NCBI GenBank assembly: GCA_964441235.1
Contig: CAYTUQ010000005.1
Coordinates: 76,691 to 140,690 of the forward strand
Direction: 5' to 3'
Source of the DNA: BS750m-G69 sp964441235
GTDB lineage: Bacteria > Fidelibacterota > UBA2242
DNA: 64,000 nt
The number at the start of each line of letters is the position of its first letter. Position 1 is the stretch's first letter. Under the pieces are notes generated by a model, which ran no database searches, was not told the origin of the DNA, and worked only from the letters and a program-made list of their open reading frames with translations. Below are positions 43,494-51,336 of this stretch, piece by piece. The position numbers and the translations under genes are program-made.

Positions 43494-43520
43494 GGGATCA
43501 GGGAAGAATTCCCTGATCCC
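43494..43520. other. Perfect 12-bp stem-loop after the DUF5320-like gene
   Basis: GGGATCAGGGAA, loop GAA, TTCCCTGATCCC, located 18 bases beyond the stop at 43538 on the minus strand. No T-tract follows on that strand. It may be a partial terminator or processing hairpin that separates the MPRG genes from the NifX-like genes. Confidence 0.6.
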
Positions 43521-43537
43521 ACAACTTCCGATACTTG

Positions 43538-43918
43538 CTACTTTTTGGCTTCTGACTCCAGTTCTCCTAATCGCTTCCTGATCTCTTCAAGGGATTTCTC
43601 AAGATATTCTGCTTGACCCTTTAATAAATCTACCTCCTGTTGCCCCGTTATAGCTGGGGGCACTGGTGCACCAAACGGCACTGCTGGTGCGTAAGCTGGA
43701 TAAGGATACGCGGTTCTTTGCCAGCCAGTTAATCCCGTAGCATAATACTGGTTTCTCCTGCCCCAGCCGCCGCCTCTACCAAAGCCGCGCCCAAAACCTG
43801 CACCGGCTCCTGGTATTGGATTTGCGTAACCAGGAACTGGATATCCTGCACAGTATCCCGCTGCGCGTCCGGTCATTGGACCCATTCCTGCGGGTCCTGT
43901 TCCATCTCCTCTAGGCAT
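43538..43918 (-). CDS. DUF5320-like Gly-rich protein with C-terminal coiled coil
   Basis: 126 residues from ATG 43918 with AAAGGAG upstream; the in-frame ATG at 43960 is too far from this site. The start MPRGDGTGPAGMGPMTGRAAG is the DUF5320 signature. It is followed by Gly/Tyr/Pro-rich sequence (GAGAGFGRGFGRGGGWGRR) and a coiled coil near the C-terminus (EVDLLKGQAEYLEKSLEEI). The family is common next to NifX-like and Mrp genes in anaerobes; its role is unknown. Confidence 0.8.
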   Translation of the reverse strand: MPRGDGTGPAGMGPMTGRAAGYCAGYPVPGYANPIPGAGAGFGRGFGRGGGWGRRNQYYATGLTGWQRTAYPYPAYAPAVPFGAPVPPAITGQQEVDLLKGQAEYLEKSLEEIRKRLGELESEAKK

Positions 43919-44140
43919 GATTATTCTCCTTTCTTTTTTTTCTAAATGTATATTCTTCAACTAACTCACATATATAAGTCTTAATTGACAGATATACGTT
44001 TTTCAGTTAAGGTTATGATGCTTGTTTTGTCTTTCCGCATAAGGGTTGCCTTTGGCACGGTCACGTCCTTCGCCTTTAATATCTCTCACATTTCACGTTT
44101 CATCATCAACCATCAAACATTAACAATCTTCCATCATTTA

Positions 44141-44368
44141 TTATCCTCTTGTCATTATCGTGCCACACTTTGGGCACTCTTTTTGATTACAGGGTTGACC
44201 TACAACGTGCGTTACCCTGTGACCGCAGCTTGGGCATACACAATCTCCGCCCGGTCCGGCAGCATATTGACCGCCCATGCGTCCGCCTCTGCCACCACCG
44301 CCTTGGCCGGCACCTCGCCCTGTGCCGGGACCCTGACCAAGCGGACCCGTACCGTCTCCTCTAGGCAT
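44141..44368 (-). CDS. Small MPRG-start Gly-rich zinc-ribbon protein
   Basis: 75 residues. MPRGDGTGPLGQGPGTGRGAG matches the beginning of the DUF5320-like protein at 43918. A zinc ribbon follows: CVCPSCGHRV then PCNQKECPKCGTIM. The leader AAAGGAGAATTTATTATG closely resembles that of its two neighbours. A metal-binding or cofactor-handling role is inferred from context only. Confidence 0.78.
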   Translation of the reverse strand: MPRGDGTGPLGQGPGTGRGAGQGGGGRGGRMGGQYAAGPGGDCVCPSCGHRVTHVVGQPCNQKECPKCGTIMTRG

Positions 44369-44401
44369 AATAAATTCTCCTTTCTTCTTTTAAAATCTTT
44401 A

Positions 44402-44449
44402 TCAACCCCTTCTTCTTCCGCGTCCACCTCTACCTCTTCCTCTAGGCAT
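44402..44449 (-). CDS. Possible 15-residue Arg/Gly peptide
   Basis: From ATG 44449, behind AAAGGAGAGTTTATT, the frame reads MPRGRGRGGRGRRRG and stops at 44402. The same leader and the MPRG start occur at 44368 and 43918. It may be a real short RGG-like peptide or the truncated copy left by a duplication. Too short for normal gene callers. Confidence 0.4.
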   Translation of the reverse strand: MPRGRGRGGRGRRRG

Positions 44450-44471
44450 AATAAACTCTCCTTTATTTTTT

Positions 44472-44951
44472 TTACCAACCACCGCGACCTCTTCTTCCTC
44501 TGCGTCCACGACCCTCTCGACCGAGCCCCATTCCTCGACCAAACTGTTGATTCAAATGGACTATATTTGCCGAACCACATGAAGGGCATAATACAGGCAC
44601 ATTAGATGGTACGTCAAATCGGAAAACATTACCGCAGTCGTAACACTGAATTACATTGGCAATAAATGAATAGTTTCCACCATCAATTACAAGTTCTTTA
44701 GCATCAACAATGCAATCAGCTACTTTTTTCCGGGCTTTCTCAATAAGCCGTGTAAAAGTAGGTCGCGAAATCTCCATAATGTCAGCAGCCTCCTGGTGAT
44801 CCAAACCTTCATAGTCAGCAAGACGGATAGCCTCATATTCATCTATTGAAAGCATAACGCTTTCAAGAAATCTTGCAGGAACACCTATAGGTTTTAATCC
44901 CTGAATTCTTGGAGGTTGCTGGACTGTTCTTTGTTTCTGAGGTCTTGGCAT
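44472..44951 (-). CDS. DUF134 (UPF0251) regulator with zinc ribbon and RG-rich tail
   Basis: 159 residues from ATG 44951 (AAAGGA upstream). GVPARFLESVMLSIDEYEAIRLADYEGLDHQEAADIMEISRPTF is the DUF134 helix-turn-helix. A zinc ribbon follows (CYDCGNVF then CPSCGSAN) and the protein ends in GMGLGREGRGRRGRRGRGGW. By family knowledge DUF134 proteins are predicted DNA-binding regulators next to NifX-like genes. A promoter with two operator-like repeats lies directly upstream, which suggests autoregulation. Confidence 0.88.
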   Translation of the reverse strand: MPRPQKQRTVQQPPRIQGLKPIGVPARFLESVMLSIDEYEAIRLADYEGLDHQEAADIMEISRPTFTRLIEKARKKVADCIVDAKELVIDGGNYSFIANVIQCYDCGNVFRFDVPSNVPVLCPSCGSANIVHLNQQFGRGMGLGREGRGRRGRRGRGGW

Positions 44952-44963
44952 ATTAATCCTTTC

Positions 44964-45011
44964 TGCACATATGCTCATAACTAATATAATGCACATATGT
45001 TCATTTGTCAA
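44964..45011 (-). promoter_or_regulatory. Promoter of the DUF134 operon with twin 15-bp direct repeats
   Basis: On the minus strand TTGACA (45011-45006) and TATATT (44988-44983) are separated by exactly 17 bases, a consensus sigma-70 promoter. On the plus strand TGCACATATGCTCAT (44964-44978) and TGCACATATGTTCAT (44990-45004) match at 14 of 15 positions with a 26-bp period. One copy fills the spacer between the -35 and -10; the other covers the start-site region. This is the expected layout of a repressor operator, and DUF134 is the obvious candidate ligand (inference). Confidence 0.8.
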
Positions 45012-45082
45012 GACTTTTTTTCGAGTAAAAAATCTGTTGCATACCCTGATTATCTATTTACTGTCGGCTCTTATATCTTTAC

Positions 45083-45117
45083 AAAAAAGCCCCGTATAAT
45101 AAAAATCATACAGGGCT
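45083..45117 (-). terminator. Rho-independent terminator of the iron operon
   Basis: On the minus strand AGCCCTGTAT, a 10-base loop, ATACGGGGCT and then TTTTTTGT. The stem is 10 bp with one mismatch or wobble. It lies about 140 bases after the TonB receptor stop. Confidence 0.85.
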
Positions 45118-45257
45118 ACATTCCATTACTTATTATCCAAACCATTTTGGAAAATTTTCATTCATTTTTCATTGTTCCTTCCTTTAACTTGGATCTATTC
45201 GCCACAATTGTTTTTTAAGTAAATAGTTCAAGTTGTTCATTCTTCCTTCCACACTTT

Positions 45258-47690
45258 TCATAATTTAACTTCCACACCACCGTAGATAATGCGGCCAGTG
45301 TAGGGTGCATACATAAAAGCAGCATCATCAGGGTGTCTCTCATCCTGAACATAATCCAACAGGTTTTTCGCACCTGCAAAGAGAGTAATTCCCTTATCAG
45401 GAAAACCTCTGGCTATACGACCATTTACCACCCAGAATGGGTCAGTATGTTTAATCTTGGAGTTATATCCTGGTTCGCTTGGGTCTGGCTGCCAGAATTC
45501 TTCTTCCTCACAATAATCAATGTACATTCTGCCAGTATAATTACTACTTAGTGTCAGGTTCCATTCGCCTGGTGTAAACCCTATCCCGATATTTCCAGTA
45601 ATCAGTGGAACACGAGGAATATATTTGCTGTCATCGTAATATGGACTATCTTCCCAATCATCCCGTTTATGTTCATATTGAGCATCTGTATAAGATAGAG
45701 TAAAGTCAAGAGAAAGGTCGCTACTTAGGAGCATTCTAGAGCCAAGTTCCACCCCCTGCGTATAAGCGTTATCTATGTTTTCCCATTCGTAAGTATAACC
45801 CAGTTTTGCGGATGATTCACTGGCATCTACAAATCCAATCTTATCTTTTAGGTTAGTGCGAAATACATTGGCATTCATTGTAAATCTCCTGGCTGAGTAA
45901 TCTGCTCCAAAATTGAAGCTTACAGATTTCTCAGGTTTTAAGCCTGCCGGTTTATTGACCCTTGGAGAGCCGCTACAAAGGTGCAAGTCCTCACTAAACC
46001 CGTAAGGAACCCTGAAACCGGTTCCTGTACTGATTCGCAGGGCAAGTTCAGGAGATAACCTGTACATTAGTGCCAATCTGGGATTAAAAGCTTTTTCATC
46101 ATACTCAATATTAATTCTATCTTTGGGAGCAACCTTACCGGAACCTCCAAAGTCATCTTTAGAACTGTGAATGTCATATCTCGCACCTAACACCATTTCC
46201 AGAATGCCACTTATTATTGAAAATTCATCCTGAAGATAAAAGCCAATATCATGAGCGAACTTTTCGCTTTCAGATGTATATGTACTACTATAATCAGGAC
46301 TATCTTCATCTACAATTACATACCTGCCTGACTCATCTAATTTATTGTAGGAATATTGAACCCCTCCCAACAAGCGATGACTGCTTCCAACAGAATGGAA
46401 ATAGTTCCAATCCACTACATAGAGATTTTCTTTAGCAATATATGGACTCATCTCATTTACCGGTGGTATAGTATCACCGTGAGTATCCATATAATCTCCT
46501 AAGAAACCATCATTAGTGGCATTACGGTCGTGTTTACAATAATTGAAGTTAAGAGTGGTTTCATTACCTCGTACAAATTTCTTCTTATAGATAACCCCCA
46601 CTTCGTATCGGTTCGTTTTGATGTTCTCTGTACCTGCCGAAAAAGGATTCTCCCAGCATTCAGGTAACCATCCATCATATGGATCTACGTCACCTATCTC
46701 ACCGCCTGTCCTGATCTCATTTAAAGTCTGACCCGTAAATGTGATCTCATCGTCTCCAAATACATTATAGAGATTAATTCTGGCTCCTAGAGCTAAATTA
46801 TCTGTTTCGACCCTATCTGTAAAACCATCATTATCTTCATCAATTCCAGCGCCAGTATTTTTTTGCGCATTTACCATCATATCCATATTTCCATACCTTC
46901 GGGAAGAAGATAGGGTGTAGTCATTTGTATTATGACTTCCAAAACTTGCACTTACACTCACAGATGGTTCCGAACCCGGCTTTTTAGTCACAACATTAAT
47001 TATTCCCGAAATAGCAGAACTGCCATACAGAGCAGAACCAGCACCTTTGACAATTTCTATCTTATCTATATTTCCTGCCGGAACCTGCTGCGCTCCATAT
47101 ACCGATGCCAAACCAGAATAGGTAGGTTGACCATCAATCAATATCTGAACGTGACCACTCTCCAAGCCCTGCATCCTTATAATAGAAAAATTGCAATAAG
47201 AACACTGCTGTTCTACTCTTATGCCAGGAACTCCCTCCAGAGCTTCATATAGATTCGGTGCTGCTTTCTCTTCAAGCATCAGAGAAGTAATCACCTCCGT
47301 GCGAACAGGAACATCCTTTACATATCTCGGTGTTCGGGTACCTGTAACTACCACTCCTCCGAGTTCAATTGCACTTTCATGTAACTCAAAATTGAGATTA
47401 ACTGTTTGCCCCAGTGCAACTGACACTCTTTTAGTTACAGCTGCATAACCCATAACAGTTGCCATCACTTGATAGTCTCCCGGCTTAATATTATAGATAA
47501 AATATTTTCCATCTGCATCAGCTGCCGAACCTAAAGAAGTTCCTTTAATAAGAACATTGGCAAGAATAAGGGGTTTACCACTATTTTTATCAGTTACTTT
47601 ACCTTCGATTTTACCTAAGTTTGATGAATAAATAGAAAGTGGAAATAATAAAATTCCTAAAATCAGAATTACTATATATAACTTCTTCAT
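45258..47690 (-). CDS. TonB-dependent receptor
   Basis: 810 residues from ATG 47690 (AAAGGA 9 bases upstream). Signal peptide MKKLYIVILILGILLFPLSI. Then a carboxypeptidase-regulatory-like domain (GKIEGKVTDKNSGKPLILANVLIKG), a plug domain (GVPGIRVEQQCSYCNFSIIRMQGLESGHVQILIDG) with a CSYC motif, and a 22-strand barrel ending in GGVEVKL. It is the last gene of the fur-feo operon and probably imports an iron or metal complex across the outer membrane. CSYC in the plug is unusual and may bind metal. Confidence 0.93.
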   Translation of the reverse strand: MKKLYIVILILGILLFPLSIYSSNLGKIEGKVTDKNSGKPLILANVLIKGTSLGSAADADGKYFIYNIKPGDYQVMATVMGYAAVTKRVSVALGQTVNLNFELHESAIELGGVVVTGTRTPRYVKDVPVRTEVITSLMLEEKAAPNLYEALEGVPGIRVEQQCSYCNFSIIRMQGLESGHVQILIDGQPTYSGLASVYGAQQVPAGNIDKIEIVKGAGSALYGSSAISGIINVVTKKPGSEPSVSVSASFGSHNTNDYTLSSSRRYGNMDMMVNAQKNTGAGIDEDNDGFTDRVETDNLALGARINLYNVFGDDEITFTGQTLNEIRTGGEIGDVDPYDGWLPECWENPFSAGTENIKTNRYEVGVIYKKKFVRGNETTLNFNYCKHDRNATNDGFLGDYMDTHGDTIPPVNEMSPYIAKENLYVVDWNYFHSVGSSHRLLGGVQYSYNKLDESGRYVIVDEDSPDYSSTYTSESEKFAHDIGFYLQDEFSIISGILEMVLGARYDIHSSKDDFGGSGKVAPKDRINIEYDEKAFNPRLALMYRLSPELALRISTGTGFRVPYGFSEDLHLCSGSPRVNKPAGLKPEKSVSFNFGADYSARRFTMNANVFRTNLKDKIGFVDASESSAKLGYTYEWENIDNAYTQGVELGSRMLLSSDLSLDFTLSYTDAQYEHKRDDWEDSPYYDDSKYIPRVPLITGNIGIGFTPGEWNLTLSSNYTGRMYIDYCEEEEFWQPDPSEPGYNSKIKHTDPFWVVNGRIARGFPDKGITLFAGAKNLLDYVQDERHPDDAAFMYAPYTGRIIYGGVEVKL

Positions 47691-47848
47691 CTTTATTTTT
47701 CCTTTCATATTTTGAGATATACTATATAATTATCTGCAGTAGCTTTTAATGGAACTGCATTATTTCTGCTAATATTCCCAGAGCAGTGATCAATTAATTG
47801 AACAAATCACATGAGAAATATTTAGCGCAGTTAAGAATTATATGGAGA

Positions 47849-48223
47849 TTAAAAGGGTGGAGCGCGAAGAGAGTGATTTGTGTAGATGAATTGTTTGTGA
47901 TATATCTTTTTATTGTAAAATAGTCGAGAATTATACAATACTTTAAAGATTAGAATAAAAAATAGAATATAGAAAAGTAAGCACTTTGAGTTTGTTGTTA
48001 AATAATAAAATAGATACTCAAGATTATTATGTGTATGATTAGTCTGATGACCTTTTTTAGCATTATTATGTTGGACATAATGGCTGTGGACAACAACCCT
48101 TCCATCTGCTAGAACATGTGCATGTAAAAACAGATTGTTAAAAGTGAAATTTGCAATTAAGGACAATATCAGCAATGAAGCCGATATTTTAGAAAAATGC
48201 TTTAAACTTGAATTTTGTTTCAT
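47849..48223 (-). CDS. Small membrane/exported protein with His-rich segment
   Basis: 124 residues. A hydrophobic N-terminal segment (ISASLLILSLIANFTFNNLF) is followed by HAHVLADGRVVVHSHYVQHNNAKKGHQTNHTHNN, in which about nine of 34 residues are His. A second hydrophobic segment follows (LLFYILFFILIFKVLY). The His cluster could bind Fe, Zn or Cu in the periplasm. Genes of this type often sit beside TonB receptors in Bacteroidota. It is between feoB and the receptor gene, in the Fur-controlled operon. Confidence 0.7.
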   Translation of the reverse strand: MKQNSSLKHFSKISASLLILSLIANFTFNNLFLHAHVLADGRVVVHSHYVQHNNAKKGHQTNHTHNNLEYLFYYLTTNSKCLLFYILFFILIFKVLYNSRLFYNKKIYHKQFIYTNHSLRAPPF

Positions 48224-48300
48224 CTTTAATTCATTATTATAAACTATTTTTCCACTATGTTTTATTACATCTTAAAAAATTGATACGTACATAAGAAATC

Positions 48301-50052
48301 TTATAGCACCAGATTAAGTATCCCTCCAACAGTTAATGCAGACACGATCATAATCCCTGCCGATTTTAACATATCTTTCACGCCAAGTTCTTTGACCAAA
48401 ACTGCAAATGTAGCGACACAGGGGAAGTACATTGCCAAAACAACACAGGCTATCACCAGCTGTTTCAATGTTAAACCAAGAGGAGAGAGCATTCCAACAG
48501 CAACGTCTTTCCGAAGAAAACCAATAATAAGAGCACCAACAGCTTCTCTTGGAAGTCCAAGAATTCCTGTAACTATTGGAGCGGTGAACCTGCCAATGAA
48601 ATCAATAATCCGAAGTGAATAGAGAATGTTTACAAGGAGAACTCCGAGAAGAACATAGGGAATGGCTTCCTGTAAAAACCATTTGGTTCGCATCCATAAT
48701 TTTTTTAATAACGCCATAAAATATGGGATGCGATAAGGCGGTATCTCCACGAATATTTCCGGACTTTCTCCTTTAAGAATAGAGTTTAACAGAATACCAA
48801 GTATAATCCAGACTAAGAACAAAGTGCCAAAAACCAATCCAAGTCCTTTTGCACCATGCTTACCCACCAGTCCCACAATCATTGCTATCTGTGCCATACA
48901 GGGAATCGCTATTGCCATTAATGTTGCACCGATAAACCTTTCTCTTCTCGTTTCCAGTACTCTTGTGGCTAAAGCTCCTGGAACATTACATCCTAATCCC
49001 AGCATCATCGGGATTATTGCCAGACCATGCAGACCCAAACGATGCATAATATTATCAATTAATACACCAAGTCGGGGAAGATAGCCGGAGTCTTCAACAA
49101 AACTTAAAACGAGGTAAAAGGCGAGAACGTAAGGGAGAACCATGGCGATAGGGACAAAAAGTCCAGTTGTTAAAAGACCAAGAGATTCAACAAAGTCAAT
49201 TTCTCCGTCAACTAACTTTCCTATCAATATGTCATGAACAAATCCCTGAGACCCTAGGATAGAAGAAAGTCTCATAATCAGGGGAGCCCATAATTTTTCA
49301 AAAAGAGGTTCAAAAACATAGCCGATAAGACTTTCACCAATGAATCTGATAATCGTAAACATAAGATATATTACGATCAGAGCAATAGGAATTCCCGTTA
49401 GAGGTTGCAACGAAGCATCCCCCAATCTTTCTAAAAAGGTGTGATGGCGATGAGTCACCTTCTGTACCTGACCGATAATCTTTCCTATCTCTTTCCAGCG
49501 ATCTTCCTCCTTATATTGATAAGTTCCGGTTTTTGCCTCATCAAGTCTTGTCACAAGTTCCTTTATACCTTCACCTGATATGGCGCAAGTCGGCACAACA
49601 GGAACTCCAAGAATTTCTTCAAGCCTTTCCCTATCTATAGATATACCGATATGCTTTGACTCATCCCAGAGATTGAGGGCAACAATTAAAGGAATGTTTT
49701 GTTTGAGCAGTTGGAGTGTGAGATTCAGATTTCTTTCAAGATTAGTAGCATCAATAACGTTTATGACTATATTTTTACGTCCTTTTTCAGATACAGCGTT
49801 TTGAAGCATTTCCACAGCCACTTCCTCGGCTTTTGAAGTTGGGTCTATTGAATAAGTCCCGGGGACATCTATTACCTCTGCCTTTTCATCAGCGAGCTTT
49901 ACGCAGCCTTTTGTGAACTCTACCGTAGTGCCGGCATAGTTAGAGGCAATAACATGAACTCCAGTAAGACGGGAAAAAATCACACTTTTACCCACATTTG
50001 GATTGCCCATCAGAAGTAACTTCCGGGATGTCACAGGATAATTCTTCTTCAT
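48301..50052 (-). CDS. feoB: Ferrous iron transporter B
   Basis: 583 residues, at the short end for FeoB. The G-domain has GNPNVGKS (residues 17-24), GTTVEF (G2), DVPGTYS (G3), NLWD (G4, the usual NxxD) and CAISGEG (G5). The membrane part has two Gate motifs (SFVEDSGYLPRLG, GLGCNVPGALATR and the later PYVLLGVLLVNILY and FPCVATFAVL). It takes up Fe2+ across the inner membrane. It overlaps feoA by ATGA. Confidence 0.95.
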   Translation of the reverse strand: MKKNYPVTSRKLLLMGNPNVGKSVIFSRLTGVHVIASNYAGTTVEFTKGCVKLADEKAEVIDVPGTYSIDPTSKAEEVAVEMLQNAVSEKGRKNIVINVIDATNLERNLNLTLQLLKQNIPLIVALNLWDESKHIGISIDRERLEEILGVPVVPTCAISGEGIKELVTRLDEAKTGTYQYKEEDRWKEIGKIIGQVQKVTHRHHTFLERLGDASLQPLTGIPIALIVIYLMFTIIRFIGESLIGYVFEPLFEKLWAPLIMRLSSILGSQGFVHDILIGKLVDGEIDFVESLGLLTTGLFVPIAMVLPYVLAFYLVLSFVEDSGYLPRLGVLIDNIMHRLGLHGLAIIPMMLGLGCNVPGALATRVLETRRERFIGATLMAIAIPCMAQIAMIVGLVGKHGAKGLGLVFGTLFLVWIILGILLNSILKGESPEIFVEIPPYRIPYFMALLKKLWMRTKWFLQEAIPYVLLGVLLVNILYSLRIIDFIGRFTAPIVTGILGLPREAVGALIIGFLRKDVAVGMLSPLGLTLKQLVIACVVLAMYFPCVATFAVLVKELGVKDMLKSAGIMIVSALTVGGILNLVL

Positions 50053-50279
50053 ATCTTCACAATAATTTTTCTTGCCATTCCAAAACCTATAGCGAGCCTT
50101 GAGTTACCTACCTGTACAGTTATTGGTCCACGCATAAGTTGAGAACTGACCTTAGTAATCATTACTCCAGGTTTTATACCCATAGTCTCCAATCTCCTGC
50201 TCAAACCATATCCACCTCTAATATCAACAACAACAACAGCCTCTCCCTGATTTATTTGAGTTAAATCAACTTTATCCAT
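50049..50279 (-). CDS. feoA: Ferrous iron transport protein A
   Basis: 76 residues forming one SH3-like FeoA domain: RGGYGLSRRLETMGIKPGVMITKVS, then RGPITVQVGNSRLAIGFGMARKI. By family knowledge it binds FeoB and modulates its activity. It is the second gene of the fur-feoA-feoB operon, six bases after fur and overlapping feoB. Confidence 0.94.
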   Translation of the reverse strand: MDKVDLTQINQGEAVVVVDIRGGYGLSRRLETMGIKPGVMITKVSSQLMRGPITVQVGNSRLAIGFGMARKIIVKI

Positions 50280-50285
50280 TATTAT

Positions 50286-50747
50286 TTACTTTTCTCCTTG
50301 TTTTAACATTTTCTTCTTTTGACAATCTTCACAAGTTCCATGTATAATCATTGTGTGATGGGTTGCTTGAAAATTATATTCAGAACAAGTATTATTTTGA
50401 AGCCCTTCGATCTCGGGATTAAAAAATTCAATAACCTTTCCACATTCATCACAAATTAGATGATCATGATGTACATCCGGTAAATTGATTTCATAGCGCA
50501 TATATCCATCACCGAAATTTACTTTTTTAATAATTCCCTTTTGAGATAATCTTTCCAGGGTTCTGTAAATTGTAGCAAGTGATATTTTGAAACTCTTTTT
50601 TCGGAGGTGATAGAATAGTTCTTCTGCTTCGATATGTGTATGTAATTTTTTTAATTCACCCAAGATGCTAATTCTTTGCGCCGTTGGTTTTAGGCTTTTC
50701 TCTCTTAGTAACTTGGCTATATTTTCTCTTTTATTATTTTTAGTCAT
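50286..50747 (-). CDS. fur: Fur-family ferric uptake regulator
   Basis: 153 residues. The winged helix (LKPTAQRISILGELKKLHTHIEAEELFYHLR) is followed by DVHHDHLICDECGKVIEF, the regulatory His motif and first CxxC, and GTCEDCQ, the second CxxC. It would repress in the iron-loaded state. A perfect palindromic Fur box lies 15 bases upstream of the start, so it controls itself and the downstream feo genes. Confidence 0.92.
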   Translation of the reverse strand: MTKNNKRENIAKLLREKSLKPTAQRISILGELKKLHTHIEAEELFYHLRKKSFKISLATIYRTLERLSQKGIIKKVNFGDGYMRYEINLPDVHHDHLICDECGKVIEFFNPEIEGLQNNTCSEYNFQATHHTMIIHGTCEDCQKKKMLKQGEK

Positions 50748-50761
50748 AAGAACTCAGCATC

Positions 50762-50788
50762 TGTAAATGAGAATCATTCTCATTTACA
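50762..50788. promoter_or_regulatory. Fur box (27-bp perfect palindrome)
   Basis: Two 13-base arms, TGTAAATGAGAAT and ATTCTCATTTACA, around a central C form an exact palindrome. The centre (AATGAGAATCATTCTCATT) matches the 19-bp Fur consensus with the G-C replacements typical of many Gram-negative bacteria. It lies immediately upstream of fur and between it and the galM remnant. Confidence 0.92.
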
Positions 50789-50830
50789 AATTTACATTAT
50801 TTAAAAAGAAAGTCAAGATAAATTTTGGTT

Positions 50831-51085
50831 CTCTCAGAAAGGTTATCAATGTATATGGACCTCAAAGCGGTCGAATTATGGAATTATCTACAAATGAACC
50901 AGGAGTGCAGTTTAATCAGGTAATTTTCTAGACGAAGCAATCACGGGCGAAAAAGGTATTGTTTATAAACATCGTACAGGATTTTGTCTGGAAGCACAAC
51001 ACCTTCCTGATTCGCCGAACAAAGCGAATTTTCCCTCTGCAATATTTAAACCGGAGGAAACATATTTACAATTATTTCAGAAATT
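50831..51085 (+). pseudogene. Remnant of aldose 1-epimerase (GalM C-terminus)
   Basis: The plus strand reads GPQSGRIMELSTNEPGVQFNQ, then after a one-base loss NFLDEAITGEKGIVYKHRTG, FCLEAQHLPDSPNKANFPSA and IFKPEETYLQLF. This is the conserved C-terminal part of GalM (EPGxQFYTGNFLD, GFCLExQHFPDSPNxPxFPS). The N-terminal two thirds are absent. The remaining bases to 51330 show no gene. Confidence 0.8.
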
Positions 51086-51336
51086 TCCTTTCTTCTATAA
51101 AAAGTCTTGCAATTCTTTTATTTTTTTCAGACCTTCCAAGTATATCATAATTACCTCTATCTTGATTACTTTTCTGAATCATTTAAATTTTATAAGAGAG
51201 GGGCAATTTTACAGGGTTTTTCTCAAGTGTTATTGTTGTTTTTGTAATACTTTACAAAATGCAAAACTTAAGTAACTAATTTGCTATAAAAAGTTCAGAT
51301 TTACAAAAAGCTTTTATTATAAATAAGGGATTGTGT

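Noticed and set aside
46932..47448. Plus-strand frames opposite the TonB receptor
   Set aside because: They lie entirely antisense to a full-length receptor gene with no start signals.
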